Counted from the first letter of the stretch, positions 1 to 7,455 are shown. The stretch is 11,487 bases of DNA from CAMQVM01 sp044433405 (GCA_044433405.1 JAWXTQ010000062.1:1-11487), one strand, 5' to 3'. The notes: generated from the sequence alone by a model not told the origin. Numbers and translations: made by a program.

Positions 1-969
1 AGAGTCTTTATCAATAACCCAAACGCTATTTACGCCTTGGCTCTGTTTTACACTCACTTGAGGCACTAATAGCTTGTTGCTCTTTTTGCCTATGTCGCTT
101 TTTATCTTAACATATTGTCCTATTTTTAGCAGCCAGTCGGGATTTTCAAATCCAACAACTATAACTATTGAGCCAGTTGACGAGGTGACACTTTTTTTTG
201 TGTAGAGATACTCCCCTTTATATGGATATTTAGTGCCGTCGGCCATAAATAACGAGATGTCTTGCAAGAGTTGTGAGTTGTCAAATGCATTTACATCTAT
301 GCTATCAGCATCTATTGCCGTTAAGTAGGTAGATAGAGGTATTGAGATAGCAACTCTTATACTATCTATATTTGATACGGTGTTGAGCTGAGAATTCGCG
401 CTCGAAGGTCCAACATATTGGCCAACTACCAAATCTGCATAACCAATTATTCCATCTATTGGAGAGGTGATAATAGTGTAGCCTAGATCTATTTCGCTGC
501 TATTGAGTTGCGCTTGTGCTGATTTTAGACTTGCTTGTGCTGACTTGTACGATGCCTCATATTCGTCAAGTGAGCTTTGGCTTATTGCATCTATCTTTGC
601 TAGTGGAACAGCCCTGTTATAGTTGTTTTGAGCCTCAATCAATAATGCTTTTGCACTCTCGACCGATGCAAGTGCCGCAGCAACATCCATCTCGATGGTG
701 TTGGGGTCTATTTTGTAAAGTATATCTCCCTTTTTTACAGGCATCCCATCGCTGTAGTTTATTTCGGTTAGATAACCCTCAATTCTCGGTTGGATAATTG
801 CATCGTAGTTACTCGATACCTCTCCGATAAACTCCATGTTGTTTGCAATCATTGCTTGTTCTACACTCACTACTTCCACAACGGGAGGTGGTATTTGTGG
901 CTTTGTGGAGTTTTGTTTGCATCCGATAATCGCCAGCGGTAGAATAATTGATAGAATTTTGCTATTCAT
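1..969 (-). CDS. RND efflux pump periplasmic adaptor (HlyD/AcrA family) lipoprotein, partial at 3' end
   Basis: Periplasmic membrane-fusion protein that links an inner-membrane RND transporter to an outer-membrane channel. I translated 323 codons without a stop; the C-terminal part lies beyond base 1. It starts at ATG 969-967 and opens with a short lipoprotein signal ending in the lipobox IIGC, so Cys17 should be lipidated. Next come a first half-lipoyl segment (about 57-89, containing IEGYLTEINYSDGMPVKKGD), an Ala/Gln/Ser-rich alpha-hairpin coiled coil (about 93-157) and the returning lipoyl half (YTIITSPIDGIIG, about 164-176), followed by the beta-barrel part. This order is that of AcrA/MexA-type adaptors. 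The pump and outer-membrane channel genes would be expected downstream, outside the window. It is divergent from the GH95 gene, 97 bp apart. No clear -7 motif was seen for it. The substrate cannot be inferred. Confidence 0.93.
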   Translation of the reverse strand, partial: MNSKILSIILPLAIIGCKQNSTKPQIPPPVVEVVSVEQAMIANNMEFIGEVSSNYDAIIQPRIEGYLTEINYSDGMPVKKGDILYKIDPNTIEMDVAAALASVESAKALLIEAQNNYNRAVPLAKIDAISQSSLDEYEASYKSAQASLKSAQAQLNSSEIDLGYTIITSPIDGIIGYADLVVGQYVGPSSANSQLNTVSNIDSIRVAISIPLSTYLTAIDADSIDVNAFDNSQLLQDISLFMADGTKYPYKGEYLYTKKSVTSSTGSIVIVVGFENPDWLLKIGQYVKIKSDIGKKSNKLLVPQVSVKQSQGVNSVWVIDKDS

Positions 970-1005
970 TTGCTTTTTTTTAAAAATTATAGATAAATTT
1001 TTCAA

Positions 1006-1020
1006 AAAGTGTGCCACTTT
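1006..1020. repeat. Short inverted repeat between divergent genes
   Basis: AAAGTGTGCCACTTT has two perfect 6-bp arms around a 3-base centre. It lies between the divergent adaptor and glycosidase starts, 13 bp before the glycosidase -7 element, where that promoter's -33 region would be. The position suits a repressor or activator site, but no regulator is visible and short palindromes occur by chance. Confidence 0.35.
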
Positions 1021-1033
1021 ACCTTTAAAATTA

Positions 1034-1041
1034 TATCTTTG
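1034..1041 (+). promoter_or_regulatory. Bacteroidota-type -7 element of the GH95 gene
   Basis: TATCTTTG matches the TAnnTTTG -7 consensus exactly and ends 25 bp before the ATG at 1067, implying a leader of roughly 20 nt. No TTTG was found at the usual -33 distance, so an activator may be needed. Confidence 0.55.
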
Positions 1042-1066
1042 CGACATAATCAATTCTAATTTTAAA

Positions 1067-2287
1067 ATGAAAAGACCAATAAACATCTTGTCTCTGCCTT
1101 TGTTGCTATTAGCCTTGTCATGCAGTAGACTCAACACTCAGATTAATGTTACTCCCTCGCAGAGTGATTTAGAATTTGACAAACTAGCCGCAACGTGGGA
1201 TGAAGCAGTGCCCTTAGGTAATGCTTTTGTCGGTGCTCTAGTGTGGCAGAGGGATAGCATGCTTCGCTTTTCGCTCGATAGGGTTGATTTGTGGGATTTG
1301 CGTAAGGTTGAGAATTTTAACGACTCACGTTTTAGTTTTGAATGGGTAAAACAGCAAATTCGAGACAAAAACTACTCAATTGTACAACAACTGTTTGATA
1401 ATCCCTACAACACTGAGGCCTTCCCCTCAAAAATCCCAGGTGGCGCGATTGAGTTACCACTTAATAATCTAGGTGAATTAGTTAGTTCGAGGCTTTACTT
1501 AAACAATGCCGTTTGTGAAGTTGTTTGGAGTAGTGGGACTACTCTTAAAACTTTTGTAGATGCTAATAATCCTGTTGGTTGGTTTGTTTTTGATGGTTTT
1601 ATTGGCGATTTCAATCCAAACTTAGTTACACCTAAATATGGAGACGATAGCGAAGGTGGTGACGATGGAAGTCATAGTGGCCCTGATTTAAAACGTTTGG
1701 GATATGTTCAAGGAGAGATAGTCTCAGTTGATAATTTAATAACATACCATCAAATAGGTTCTGAGGGCTTTTATTACGATATTGCAGTGACTTGGAGGCA
1801 AAAAGGTGACAAAGTAGTGGGTGTGTGGAGTGTAACTTCATCGCTAGATGATAGTGCGGTTGCCGCACAGCAAGTTGCCGAGTCGTTTGATGAGGGCATT
1901 GAATCCTCTTATGCTAATCATATGGAGTTTTGGGATGAGTATTGGAGCTTGTCAAGTGTAGATCTGCCTAACAAAACAATTCAAAAACAGTATGATAATG
2001 AGATGTACAAGTTTGCTAGTGTTAGTAGAGAAAATTCATATCCAATTTCACTACAAGCTATTTGGACTGCTGATAATGGTATGTTGCCACCATGGAAAGG
2101 CGATTATCATCACGATCTAAACACACAACTAAGTGCGTGGCCAGCATATATTGGTAATCGACTAGATGTGGGTTATGGCTTTTTGCACACTCTATGGAAT
2201 CAACGTGAGCGCAACAAAGAGTTTACTAAAGAGTATTTCGGTGTTGATGGATTAAACGTGCCAGGAGTCACAACACTGGTTGGATAG
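1067..2287 (+). CDS. GH95-type glycosidase, N-terminal fragment (406 aa)
   Basis: I place the start at ATG 1067 and not at the upstream in-frame ATG 836, because 836 lies inside the divergent adaptor gene and upstream of the -7 element, while the 1067 start gives a proper lipoprotein signal: basic N-terminus, leucine-rich core, then LALSC with Cys19 as the lipidated residue. Residues 44-79 (WDEAVPLGNAFVGALVW, then RFSLDRVDLWDLR) are the signature of the GH95/GH65-like N-terminal beta-sandwich. Barrel residues 348-359 (HHDLNTQLSAWP) match the GH95 segment that normally reads NINTEMNYWP. The first of its two functional Asn is Asp350 here, and the second is kept as Asn352. The fragment ends within the barrel and should not fold as an active enzyme alone. 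Confidence 0.8.
   Translation: MKRPINILSLPLLLLALSCSRLNTQINVTPSQSDLEFDKLAATWDEAVPLGNAFVGALVWQRDSMLRFSLDRVDLWDLRKVENFNDSRFSFEWVKQQIRDKNYSIVQQLFDNPYNTEAFPSKIPGGAIELPLNNLGELVSSRLYLNNAVCEVVWSSGTTLKTFVDANNPVGWFVFDGFIGDFNPNLVTPKYGDDSEGGDDGSHSGPDLKRLGYVQGEIVSVDNLITYHQIGSEGFYYDIAVTWRQKGDKVVGVWSVTSSLDDSAVAAQQVAESFDEGIESSYANHMEFWDEYWSLSSVDLPNKTIQKQYDNEMYKFASVSRENSYPISLQAIWTADNGMLPPWKGDYHHDLNTQLSAWPAYIGNRLDVGYGFLHTLWNQRERNKEFTKEYFGVDGLNVPGVTTLVG
2285..2287 (+). other. In-frame amber codon inside the GH95 frame
   Basis: The context GGA TAG CCT ATG GGG GGG TGG reads Gly-stop-Pro-Met-Gly-Gly-Trp. The coding frame is unchanged on either side, so this is a nonsense codon and not a frameshift. The seven-G run at 2293-2299 lies after it and does not shift the frame. 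Confidence 0.9.
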
Positions 2288-2290
2288 CCT

Positions 2291-3322
2291 ATGGGGGGGT
2301 GGATTCAATACTCCTTAAGCCAAACAACCGCTGCGTGGTTGTCGCAACACTTCTATCTTCATTGGAAATATTCAGCTGATAGAGAGTTCCTTCAAAATAG
2401 AGCCTACCCATACATTAAAGATGTAGCTACATATCTAGAAAAGGCAACAATCGTAAATAGCAAAGGTGTTCGAACCCTAGAGTTCAGTTCAAGCCCTGAA
2501 ATTAATGATAATAGCATAAATGCTTGGTTTACGACAATCACCAACTACGATTTAGCACTAATAAGATTTCTCTTTATGGCAGCTTCTGAGCTAGCTTCTG
2601 AGTTAGACTTAGAGAGTGAGTCAAATCATTGGAAGAGTCTTGAAAATCAACTTCCAGCGTTTGATGTTGATAGCGATGGTGCGCTTACCTTTGCAAAAGG
2701 TAGTGAGTATAGTAGTTCGCATCGTCACTTCTCTCACGCTATGGCTTTTCACCCCTTAGGATTATTAGATTATAGTAAGGGCGAAGAGTCGCAAAAAATC
2801 ATTGATGCCACACTTCGAAAGATTGACGAGCACGGCTCAGCATGGTGGACAGGCTATTCGTTTAGTTGGTTAGCCAATATGAAAGCGCGAGTATTTGATG
2901 GCGATGGAGCTGAGCAGGCACTCGAAACATTTGCAAATTGTTTCTGCCTAGCAAACACCTTTCATGCTAATGGTGATCAATCAAAATCAGGAAAATCCAA
3001 TTTCACATATCGTCCGTTTACTCTAGAGGGTAATTTTGCATTTGCCTCGGCTGTTCACGAGATGTTACTTCAAAGTCATACTTCAATAGTAAAACTATTC
3101 CCTGCTATTCCAAGTGATTGGAGTGATGTATCGTTCAAAAATCTCAGAGCAATGGGTGGCTTTCTAATCTCATCAAAAATGAGCGGTTCAAAAGTTGAGT
3201 ATGTTGAGGTGCTTTCAGAAAAAGGCGGCACAATAAAAATCGAAAACCCATTTGATAGCTCAAAAACAGTAATCGAACTATCTCTCACCGCTGGCGAACG
3301 GATTGTTCTTAAGAATGATTGA
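2291..3322 (+). CDS. GH95-type glycosidase, C-terminal fragment (343 aa)
   Basis: In the same frame as the upstream fragment and numbered on with it from Met409. It holds the rest of the (alpha/alpha)6 barrel and the C-terminal beta domain. SSPE (Glu478) aligns with the GH95 catalytic acid glutamate. HRHFSH (552-557) matches the conserved HRHxSH motif. FTLEGNFAF (Glu654) aligns with the GH95 FQIDGNFG segment, whose Asp is the catalytic base, so this position is Glu here. NLRAMGGF near the end is the GLRARGGF-like entry into the C-terminal domain. It has no signal peptide of its own. If it is made by reinitiation at ATG 2291 it would stay in the cytoplasm, apart from the lipoprotein half. Confidence 0.75.
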   Translation: MGGWIQYSLSQTTAAWLSQHFYLHWKYSADREFLQNRAYPYIKDVATYLEKATIVNSKGVRTLEFSSSPEINDNSINAWFTTITNYDLALIRFLFMAASELASELDLESESNHWKSLENQLPAFDVDSDGALTFAKGSEYSSSHRHFSHAMAFHPLGLLDYSKGEESQKIIDATLRKIDEHGSAWWTGYSFSWLANMKARVFDGDGAEQALETFANCFCLANTFHANGDQSKSGKSNFTYRPFTLEGNFAFASAVHEMLLQSHTSIVKLFPAIPSDWSDVSFKNLRAMGGFLISSKMSGSKVEYVEVLSEKGGTIKIENPFDSSKTVIELSLTAGERIVLKND

Positions 3323-3347
3323 TAGATTGCAAAGCAACTAAAAACAG

Positions 3348-3410
3348 TAATAGCTTTTAATTTCACTGCTCTGCCGTTAGGTGTGAGCAAAAAGAAATTA
3401 AAAGCTATTA
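3348..3410. terminator. Large inverted repeat between convergent genes, likely bidirectional terminator
   Basis: TAATAGCTTTTAATTTC (3348-3364) and GAAATTAAAAGCTATTA (3394-3410) are a perfect 17-bp pair around a 29-nt loop. The loop can itself pair (GCTC 3368-3371 with GAGC 3385-3388, then CC with GG around GTTA). It lies 25 bp after the glycosidase stop and 32 bp after the porin stop on the opposite strand. On the minus strand the stem is followed by CTGTTTTTAG, a fair U-tract. On the plus strand only TTATTAT follows, so termination is better supported for the porin. Confidence 0.6.
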
Positions 3411-3442
3411 TTATACGGTGAAAGTCCTCAGAACAAGTAAGA

Positions 3443-4462
3443 TTAGATGTTTATCTCAGCATATATTCCAAATATTGGTGTTTTGTAGTCTGATTTTTGG
3501 AATGAGTGGGAGAATGTTGGGGATAGTCTCAGGAATTTGATAGGTTGGTATTGAAATCCAATGTAATACACCTCTGTGTCTAACCCTGAATTGCTCATGT
3601 TTTGGTAGTTGTCGTATCTTGCGAATGCGCAAAATTTATTGTTGAAATAGTATGTTCCGTAGAATGATGCTACCGACTCTGATGCTCCAGTGTAGTATCC
3701 GCTATTCCACATATAGTTGTATTCAGCACCAATAGATACTTTGTCGGTTTTATACCCTAAGAAATTGGCAAGTGTAATTTGGTCGTCGGTGTAAACTTCG
3801 CCTTCGGCTTTTGATGCGAAGTCTCCATAAACTCTCCATGATAGGTTTTTGATGGGGTTTACTGTAAATGCTAATGCATATTTGTATTTATTGTCAAGAA
3901 CCACCTTTTTGTATCCTTCACCATTAACCATTGATGCATCTGCGTGCAACCACTCATTAAAGGTGTATGATACCGAAATACCTAGGTCGCGACTAGGGCC
4001 AAAAGAGTATTCATCCATTGCTGATTTTGCAACAAATCTATGTCCCCAAGCTTTTTCTTGAACGCTAAACTCTTTTAGGGTAATCATACCAAAGTTAACA
4101 GCAAGATTGTCTTTCTCATATTTGATTTCAGCATTTCTTACATACGATGTTCTTTCTGTAACACCGTCAACTTTCTTCGTTGCGCCAAAATCGAAATTAA
4201 ATAATCCTGAAAAATTCTCTCCCATCTTTGCAGAATAGTATAGTGTAGCACGATTCAGATTGAACTTTGGAGTGTCTTTTGCTGAATAGAATCCTTGTTC
4301 AAAATCAACAAACATTTGAGAACCCAGTTTTCCTTCAAATTTGTTGAACTCAATAACCTCTTTTTGTGCTACTGTTAGAGAGTCGCTATCGCTCTCGTTT
4401 GCTGCCATTGCGCTCACTGATAGCAAAATGGCTGATGAAAAAAGTAGAAAAAATCTTGTCAT
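3443..4462 (-). CDS. Outer-membrane porin-like beta-barrel protein
   Basis: A 339-residue exported protein. The signal peptide (1-20) is hydrophobic and ends in SAMA before ANESD, a good signal peptidase I site with no lipobox. The mature protein is made of alternating aromatic and polar strands ending in turns, as in porins (for example RATLYYSAKMGENFSGLFNF and AFARYDNYQN). The stretch containing QEKAWGHRF, DEYSFGPSRDLGISVSY and NGEGYKK resembles Bacteroidota porins of the phosphate-selective O/P-like superfamily. It would sit in the outer membrane and let small solutes through; the substrate is unknown. The short acidic, coil-prone segment after the signal (about 21-45) resembles the N-terminal extension of OprO/P-like porins. 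It has its own -7 element, and the 298-bp gap after bioA also supports separate transcription. Confidence 0.75.
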   Translation of the reverse strand: MTRFFLLFSSAILLSVSAMAANESDSDSLTVAQKEVIEFNKFEGKLGSQMFVDFEQGFYSAKDTPKFNLNRATLYYSAKMGENFSGLFNFDFGATKKVDGVTERTSYVRNAEIKYEKDNLAVNFGMITLKEFSVQEKAWGHRFVAKSAMDEYSFGPSRDLGISVSYTFNEWLHADASMVNGEGYKKVVLDNKYKYALAFTVNPIKNLSWRVYGDFASKAEGEVYTDDQITLANFLGYKTDKVSIGAEYNYMWNSGYYTGASESVASFYGTYYFNNKFCAFARYDNYQNMSNSGLDTEVYYIGFQYQPIKFLRLSPTFSHSFQKSDYKTPIFGIYAEINI

Positions 4463-4510
4463 CCTAAATAGAATTAATATTTATTTAATTTATAATTAAC
4501 ATTTCGAGCA

Positions 4511-4518
4511 CAAAGATA
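4511..4518 (-). promoter_or_regulatory. -7 element of the porin gene
   Basis: On the minus strand this reads TATCTTTG, an exact TAnnTTTG match, 48 bp before the porin ATG. Only a weak ATTG lies near the -33 position. The surrounding 13-mer CACAAAGATATTT recurs at the vWA promoter. Confidence 0.5.
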
Positions 4519-4689
4519 TTTGTTTTTCTCTCTTTAACTATCAATTAACAATTAATTAATATAGGATTAATAGGGGTATATGGTGTTTAATTTGCTTGAT
4601 AATAATGATTTATGGATATAAGTAGTTTGTTTTAGAGGGTGTAAAATATTATAATTTATAAATGTTTTATGTTGAAATATAAATTTTGA

Positions 4690-4723
4690 GGCGAGAATTT
4701 AATCTAGTTTGACTCTTCTCGCC
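4690..4723 (-). terminator. Hairpin downstream of bioA, probable terminator
   Basis: GGCGAGAA (4690-4697) and TTCTCGCC (4716-4723) form a perfect 8-bp, GC-rich stem with an 18-nt loop in an otherwise very AT-rich gap. It lies 38 bp after the bioA stop on the minus strand. The sequence after the stem (TCAAAATTTATATTTC) is only moderately U-rich. It would end the vWA-WG-bioA transcript before the porin promoter. Confidence 0.5.
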
Positions 4724-4740
4724 CCTGTTTTCGTTGACTA

Positions 4741-4756
4741 TTTTTGATATCAAAAA
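4741..4756. repeat. 16-bp perfect palindrome just after bioA
   Basis: TTTTTGATATCAAAAA is perfectly symmetric and begins 4 bp after the bioA stop on the minus strand. As RNA it could only make a weak 6-bp A/U-rich stem with an ATAT loop. It may be part of the bioA 3' end or a protein site; function unknown. Confidence 0.4.
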
Positions 4757-4760
4757 ACAG

Positions 4761-6044
4761 CTATGCTTCGGCCACTGTCTTGACTAAAATTCGACATAGC
4801 TTTGATAATGTTCTTTCAGAAATAATGTATTGAGGCATTATATATACTAAACATCCAAATGGCCTAACCCATGCTCCGTTTTTTACAAATTTTTCTTGTA
4901 TCTGAGCCATATTAACGCTCTCTTTTAGCTCAATTACGCCTATTGCACCCAAAACTCTAACCTCTTTAACATTTTTTAGATTTTCGGCCTTTTTTAGCTC
5001 TCTGAGCATGGTAGATTCGATCTCTTTTATCTTTGCTTTTGTTTCGCCCTCTTCAAGTATGTTGAGACTCTCTAGTGCAACTGCCGCAGCTAGAGGATTG
5101 CCCATAAATGTTGGTCCATGCATAAATGAGTGTGGAGCTGATTTTGATATGGTATAGGCAACTTTTTCAGTTGCAATGGTAGCAGCAAATGACATGAAGC
5201 CACCAGTGAGTGCTTTGCCCAAACACATTATATCAGGAGTAATATTGATGTGATTGCATGCAAATCTTTCGCCACTGCGATAAAATCCAGTTGCTATTTC
5301 GTCGGCAATAAGCAAGATGTCGTGTTTGTTGCACTCTTCTCTTAATAGTTTTAGGTACATAGGGTGATAAAACCTCATTCCACCTGCTCCTTGCACTATA
5401 GGTTCAACTATTACTGCGCCAATTACATCGCTATTCTCCTCTAGCATTTGGCGCATAGGAAAGAAATCACTCTCTACCCACTCGTCGTGAAATCCACACT
5501 GTGGAATGGGAGCAAAAAGCTGAGGTGTGAGCCGACCATTGTAGAGTGTGTGCATGCCTCCTACTGGATCACATACACTCATTGCATGCCATGTGTCACC
5601 GTGATAACCTCCGCTGATGGTGGCAATTTTATTTTTATTGTTATTGCCTAATGCGTATTGATATTGTATTGCCATCTTAAGTGCCACTTCTACTGCTACT
5701 GAGCCACTATCGCTATAAAACACCTTGTTAAGCCCTTCAGGCAGCATTTTAATCAATTTTTGTGTTAGGTGTATTGCTGGCTTATGGGTAAGACCTCCAA
5801 ACATTACGTGCGACATTTGAGAAATCTGTCTCTTTGCGGCGCTGTTTAATCGTGGGTTGTTGTAGCCATGCACGGCACACCACCATGATGACATCCCCTC
5901 AATTAATTTCTCGCCGCTCTCTAGGTAGATATAACATCCCTTAGCCTTTTTGCATAGGTATACAGGTAGTGGATCTATCATTGATGTGTATGGATGCCAA
6001 ATATGCTCTCTATCTATTGAAAGTAACTGTTCTTGTTGGTTCAT
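4761..6044 (-). CDS. bioA: Adenosylmethionine-8-amino-7-oxononanoate aminotransferase
   Basis: PLP enzyme of biotin synthesis that moves an amino group from S-adenosylmethionine to KAPA, giving 7,8-diaminopelargonate, in the cytoplasm. At 427 residues it is full length. The N-terminal HIWHPYT (14-20) and SSWWCAVHGY (52-61) are BioA hallmarks that separate it from other class III aminotransferases. SGGYHGDT (144-151) stacks on and binds PLP, ADEIATGF (247-254) carries the Asp248 that contacts the pyridine nitrogen, and LGKALTGG (275-282) holds the Schiff-base Lys277. HGPTFMGNPLA (309-319) is also typical. It ends in TAG, so TAG works as a normal stop in this genome. The start lies 37 bp after the WG-repeat gene with no -7 motif between, so it is probably the last gene of that operon. 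No other bio gene is in the window. Confidence 0.96.
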   Translation of the reverse strand: MNQQEQLLSIDREHIWHPYTSMIDPLPVYLCKKAKGCYIYLESGEKLIEGMSSWWCAVHGYNNPRLNSAAKRQISQMSHVMFGGLTHKPAIHLTQKLIKMLPEGLNKVFYSDSGSVAVEVALKMAIQYQYALGNNNKNKIATISGGYHGDTWHAMSVCDPVGGMHTLYNGRLTPQLFAPIPQCGFHDEWVESDFFPMRQMLEENSDVIGAVIVEPIVQGAGGMRFYHPMYLKLLREECNKHDILLIADEIATGFYRSGERFACNHINITPDIMCLGKALTGGFMSFAATIATEKVAYTISKSAPHSFMHGPTFMGNPLAAAVALESLNILEEGETKAKIKEIESTMLRELKKAENLKNVKEVRVLGAIGVIELKESVNMAQIQEKFVKNGAWVRPFGCLVYIMPQYIISERTLSKLCRILVKTVAEA

Positions 6045-6081
6045 GTTTGTATTTTTGTATTTGTACTAACTAATTTGTGGT

Positions 6082-7455
6082 TTATTTTAAGTATAGGTCG
6101 CCGTCGTAGCCCACAATATACCATGTATTGTTGTAGCATACTTCGCCCACTCCGCTAATAAAATCTTTTGCATCATCATACCTTACCTCTACTATCTCTT
6201 TGCCAGAGGTGTCGATATATCCTCTCTTTCCGTCTAAGCCTATCACGATAGCTCTTCCGTAGTAGAAATCACCAATTTTTGCGTATGGATTTTTGTTTAA
6301 TATTTCGCCTTGTCGTGAGATGATAAAATACTCTTTGTTGCGCACCCCCACAATGATATTCTCTTTTGTTAACCATTTTAGTTGAGAGTAGTCGCCCTTA
6401 ACAATATATTTTCCATCGCGATTGATAGCGTAATATCTACCTCCTTTTTTTACTATTGCTATAGATTCATAAAATGGGGTTACTTTTTCGAACGAGCACT
6501 CGGTTATTTTGTTGCCATAGTTGTCGATAAATCCAAACTTATTTGTAGCTTTACACTTAACGGCATTTCGCATTTCTGATGAGAGTTCAGGAAAATATTC
6601 ATACTCATTGGCATTGTAGTAGTTGTTGCATTTTGGTAAAAGTGTGAAATTATTATCTAGTTCAACAAATGTTTGATTGATATAATGATCAATCTCAGGA
6701 ACTATTTTGCTACACTCCGTTTCCTCTCCTTTGATGAACTTAGCAATGTTGCTATACTCTTTAGGCAGGCAGTTTAGTAGTGATTCTATATAAGAGTTGT
6801 TATTCTTGTCATTCCAGAACGATTTTAGAGCGTCTAGGCCATCGTAAATCCATTCTCTATTGAATATTACGTAGGTTGATACAATAAGAGCTGCTATTAA
6901 GTTGCGGTAAAAGTTAATATAGTTGCTATCCTCATGTTGTTTAATGGTGTTCTTGTGCGAGATATTAAAAATTACCGAGCTGTTGTGTATGACAATTTGA
7001 GATAGTGCAAATCGCTCCAATGATATTTTGTTATTGATTAACCACAAAATATTGTTAGCAATTGATTTTAAGTGCTCCTCTTTAATAGTGTCCGCTATGA
7101 TGCTATCTGGCAAGGTATTACTATTGTAACGTCTGATTAATATAATATCGTAATTACGTCCAAGTTTCCCTCCATCAAAACTTAGCAACTCTTTCTCTAT
7201 AAACTTACATTTAGGAAATGGGGAAAAGTTGAAGTTTTCAAACGCTAAGGCACTCTCTTTTAATCTACGTGCCTCAGGTGCGGTAGACTTAATTACGTAC
7301 ATATAGTGTGGTGAGCCTTTATAGTCGATAGAGAATCTATCAAAATGGTTGCCACTGTATATAGAGTCGTAGAAATCAGGTGAGAGTGTTACCTCGTGCA
7401 GTGTGTTTAAACAAGATGGTAGGTTCTCTAAACTAGATAAGATATGAATAGTCAT
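6082..7455 (-). CDS. Degenerate kinase-like (pseudokinase) protein with C-terminal WG-type repeats
   Basis: A 457-residue protein with no signal peptide or membrane segment, so probably cytoplasmic. The C-terminal 300-457 holds five repeats about 34-35 residues apart, each centred on an aromatic/Gly-x-hydrophobic-x-x-x-Gly core (KFGFIDNYG 306, RYYAINRDG 340, EYFIISRQG 375, KRGYIDTSG 410, TWYIVGYDG 444), the pattern of WG beta-repeats. Residues about 40-200 follow the layout of Bacteroidota protein kinases found beside vWA genes: YVIKS with Lys56 in the beta3 place, an EARRLKES helix, FIEKELLSFDG, then a hinge-like DIILIRRYNSNTLPDSI. But no glycine-rich loop is seen, the catalytic-loop region (145-158) has no HxD, and no DFG/DYD follows (NISHKN at 164-169). 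I infer a pseudokinase by eye. The N-terminus could instead be an unrelated fold. It lies 32 bp after the vWA gene and 37 bp before bioA, on one strand. Confidence 0.6.
   Translation of the reverse strand: MTIHILSSLENLPSCLNTLHEVTLSPDFYDSIYSGNHFDRFSIDYKGSPHYMYVIKSTAPEARRLKESALAFENFNFSPFPKCKFIEKELLSFDGGKLGRNYDIILIRRYNSNTLPDSIIADTIKEEHLKSIANNILWLINNKISLERFALSQIVIHNSSVIFNISHKNTIKQHEDSNYINFYRNLIAALIVSTYVIFNREWIYDGLDALKSFWNDKNNNSYIESLLNCLPKEYSNIAKFIKGEETECSKIVPEIDHYINQTFVELDNNFTLLPKCNNYYNANEYEYFPELSSEMRNAVKCKATNKFGFIDNYGNKITECSFEKVTPFYESIAIVKKGGRYYAINRDGKYIVKGDYSQLKWLTKENIIVGVRNKEYFIISRQGEILNKNPYAKIGDFYYGRAIVIGLDGKRGYIDTSGKEIVEVRYDDAKDFISGVGEVCYNNTWYIVGYDGDLYLK

Larger units (their letters stand above)
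1067..3322 (+). pseudogene. GH95-type lipoprotein glycosidase interrupted by an in-frame TAG
   Basis: The whole reading frame is 751 codons from ATG 1067 to TGA 3320-3322, the size of a complete GH95 enzyme. Codon 407 (2285-2287) is TAG. The frame is identical before and after it and no other lesion is seen. Domain order across the break is: lipoprotein signal, N-terminal beta-sandwich, (alpha/alpha)6 barrel, C-terminal beta domain. GH95 enzymes remove alpha-L-fucose (or alpha-L-galactose) from glycans; as an exported lipoprotein it would act in the periplasm or at the cell surface. Possible explanations are a recent nonsense mutation, a sequencing or assembly error, amber readthrough, or reinitiation at ATG 2291, three bases after the stop codon. 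The TAG is one base from CAG or GAG. No SusC/SusD pair or other glycan gene accompanies it here. Confidence 0.75.

Noticed and set aside
516..797. Plus-strand open frame over the efflux adaptor
   Set aside because: Antisense shadow of a well-supported adaptor gene; its translation resembles no protein I recognise.
836..1066. In-frame upstream start for the glycosidase at 836
   Set aside because: It overlaps the divergent adaptor gene, precedes the -7 element at 1034, and would bury the clear lipoprotein signal that starts at 1067.
2285..2287. Genome-wide recoding of TAG as a sense codon
   Set aside because: bioA ends in TAG at its natural C-terminus and the other complete genes end in TAA or TGA; one internal TAG is not enough evidence for recoding.
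2293..2299. Run of seven G as a frameshift or slippage site explaining the broken glycosidase
   Set aside because: The stop lies before the run and the frame is the same on both sides, so no frameshift is needed.
3076..3390. Minus-strand open frame over the end of the glycosidase
   Set aside because: Antisense to the conserved C-terminal domain and running into the large inverted repeat; a shadow frame.
3412..3426. TATACGGTGAAAGTC resembles the tip of a group II intron domain V
   Set aside because: The flanks cannot form the paired domain V helix, and there is no intron-encoded protein or other intron domain nearby; probably chance or, at most, an unprovable remnant.
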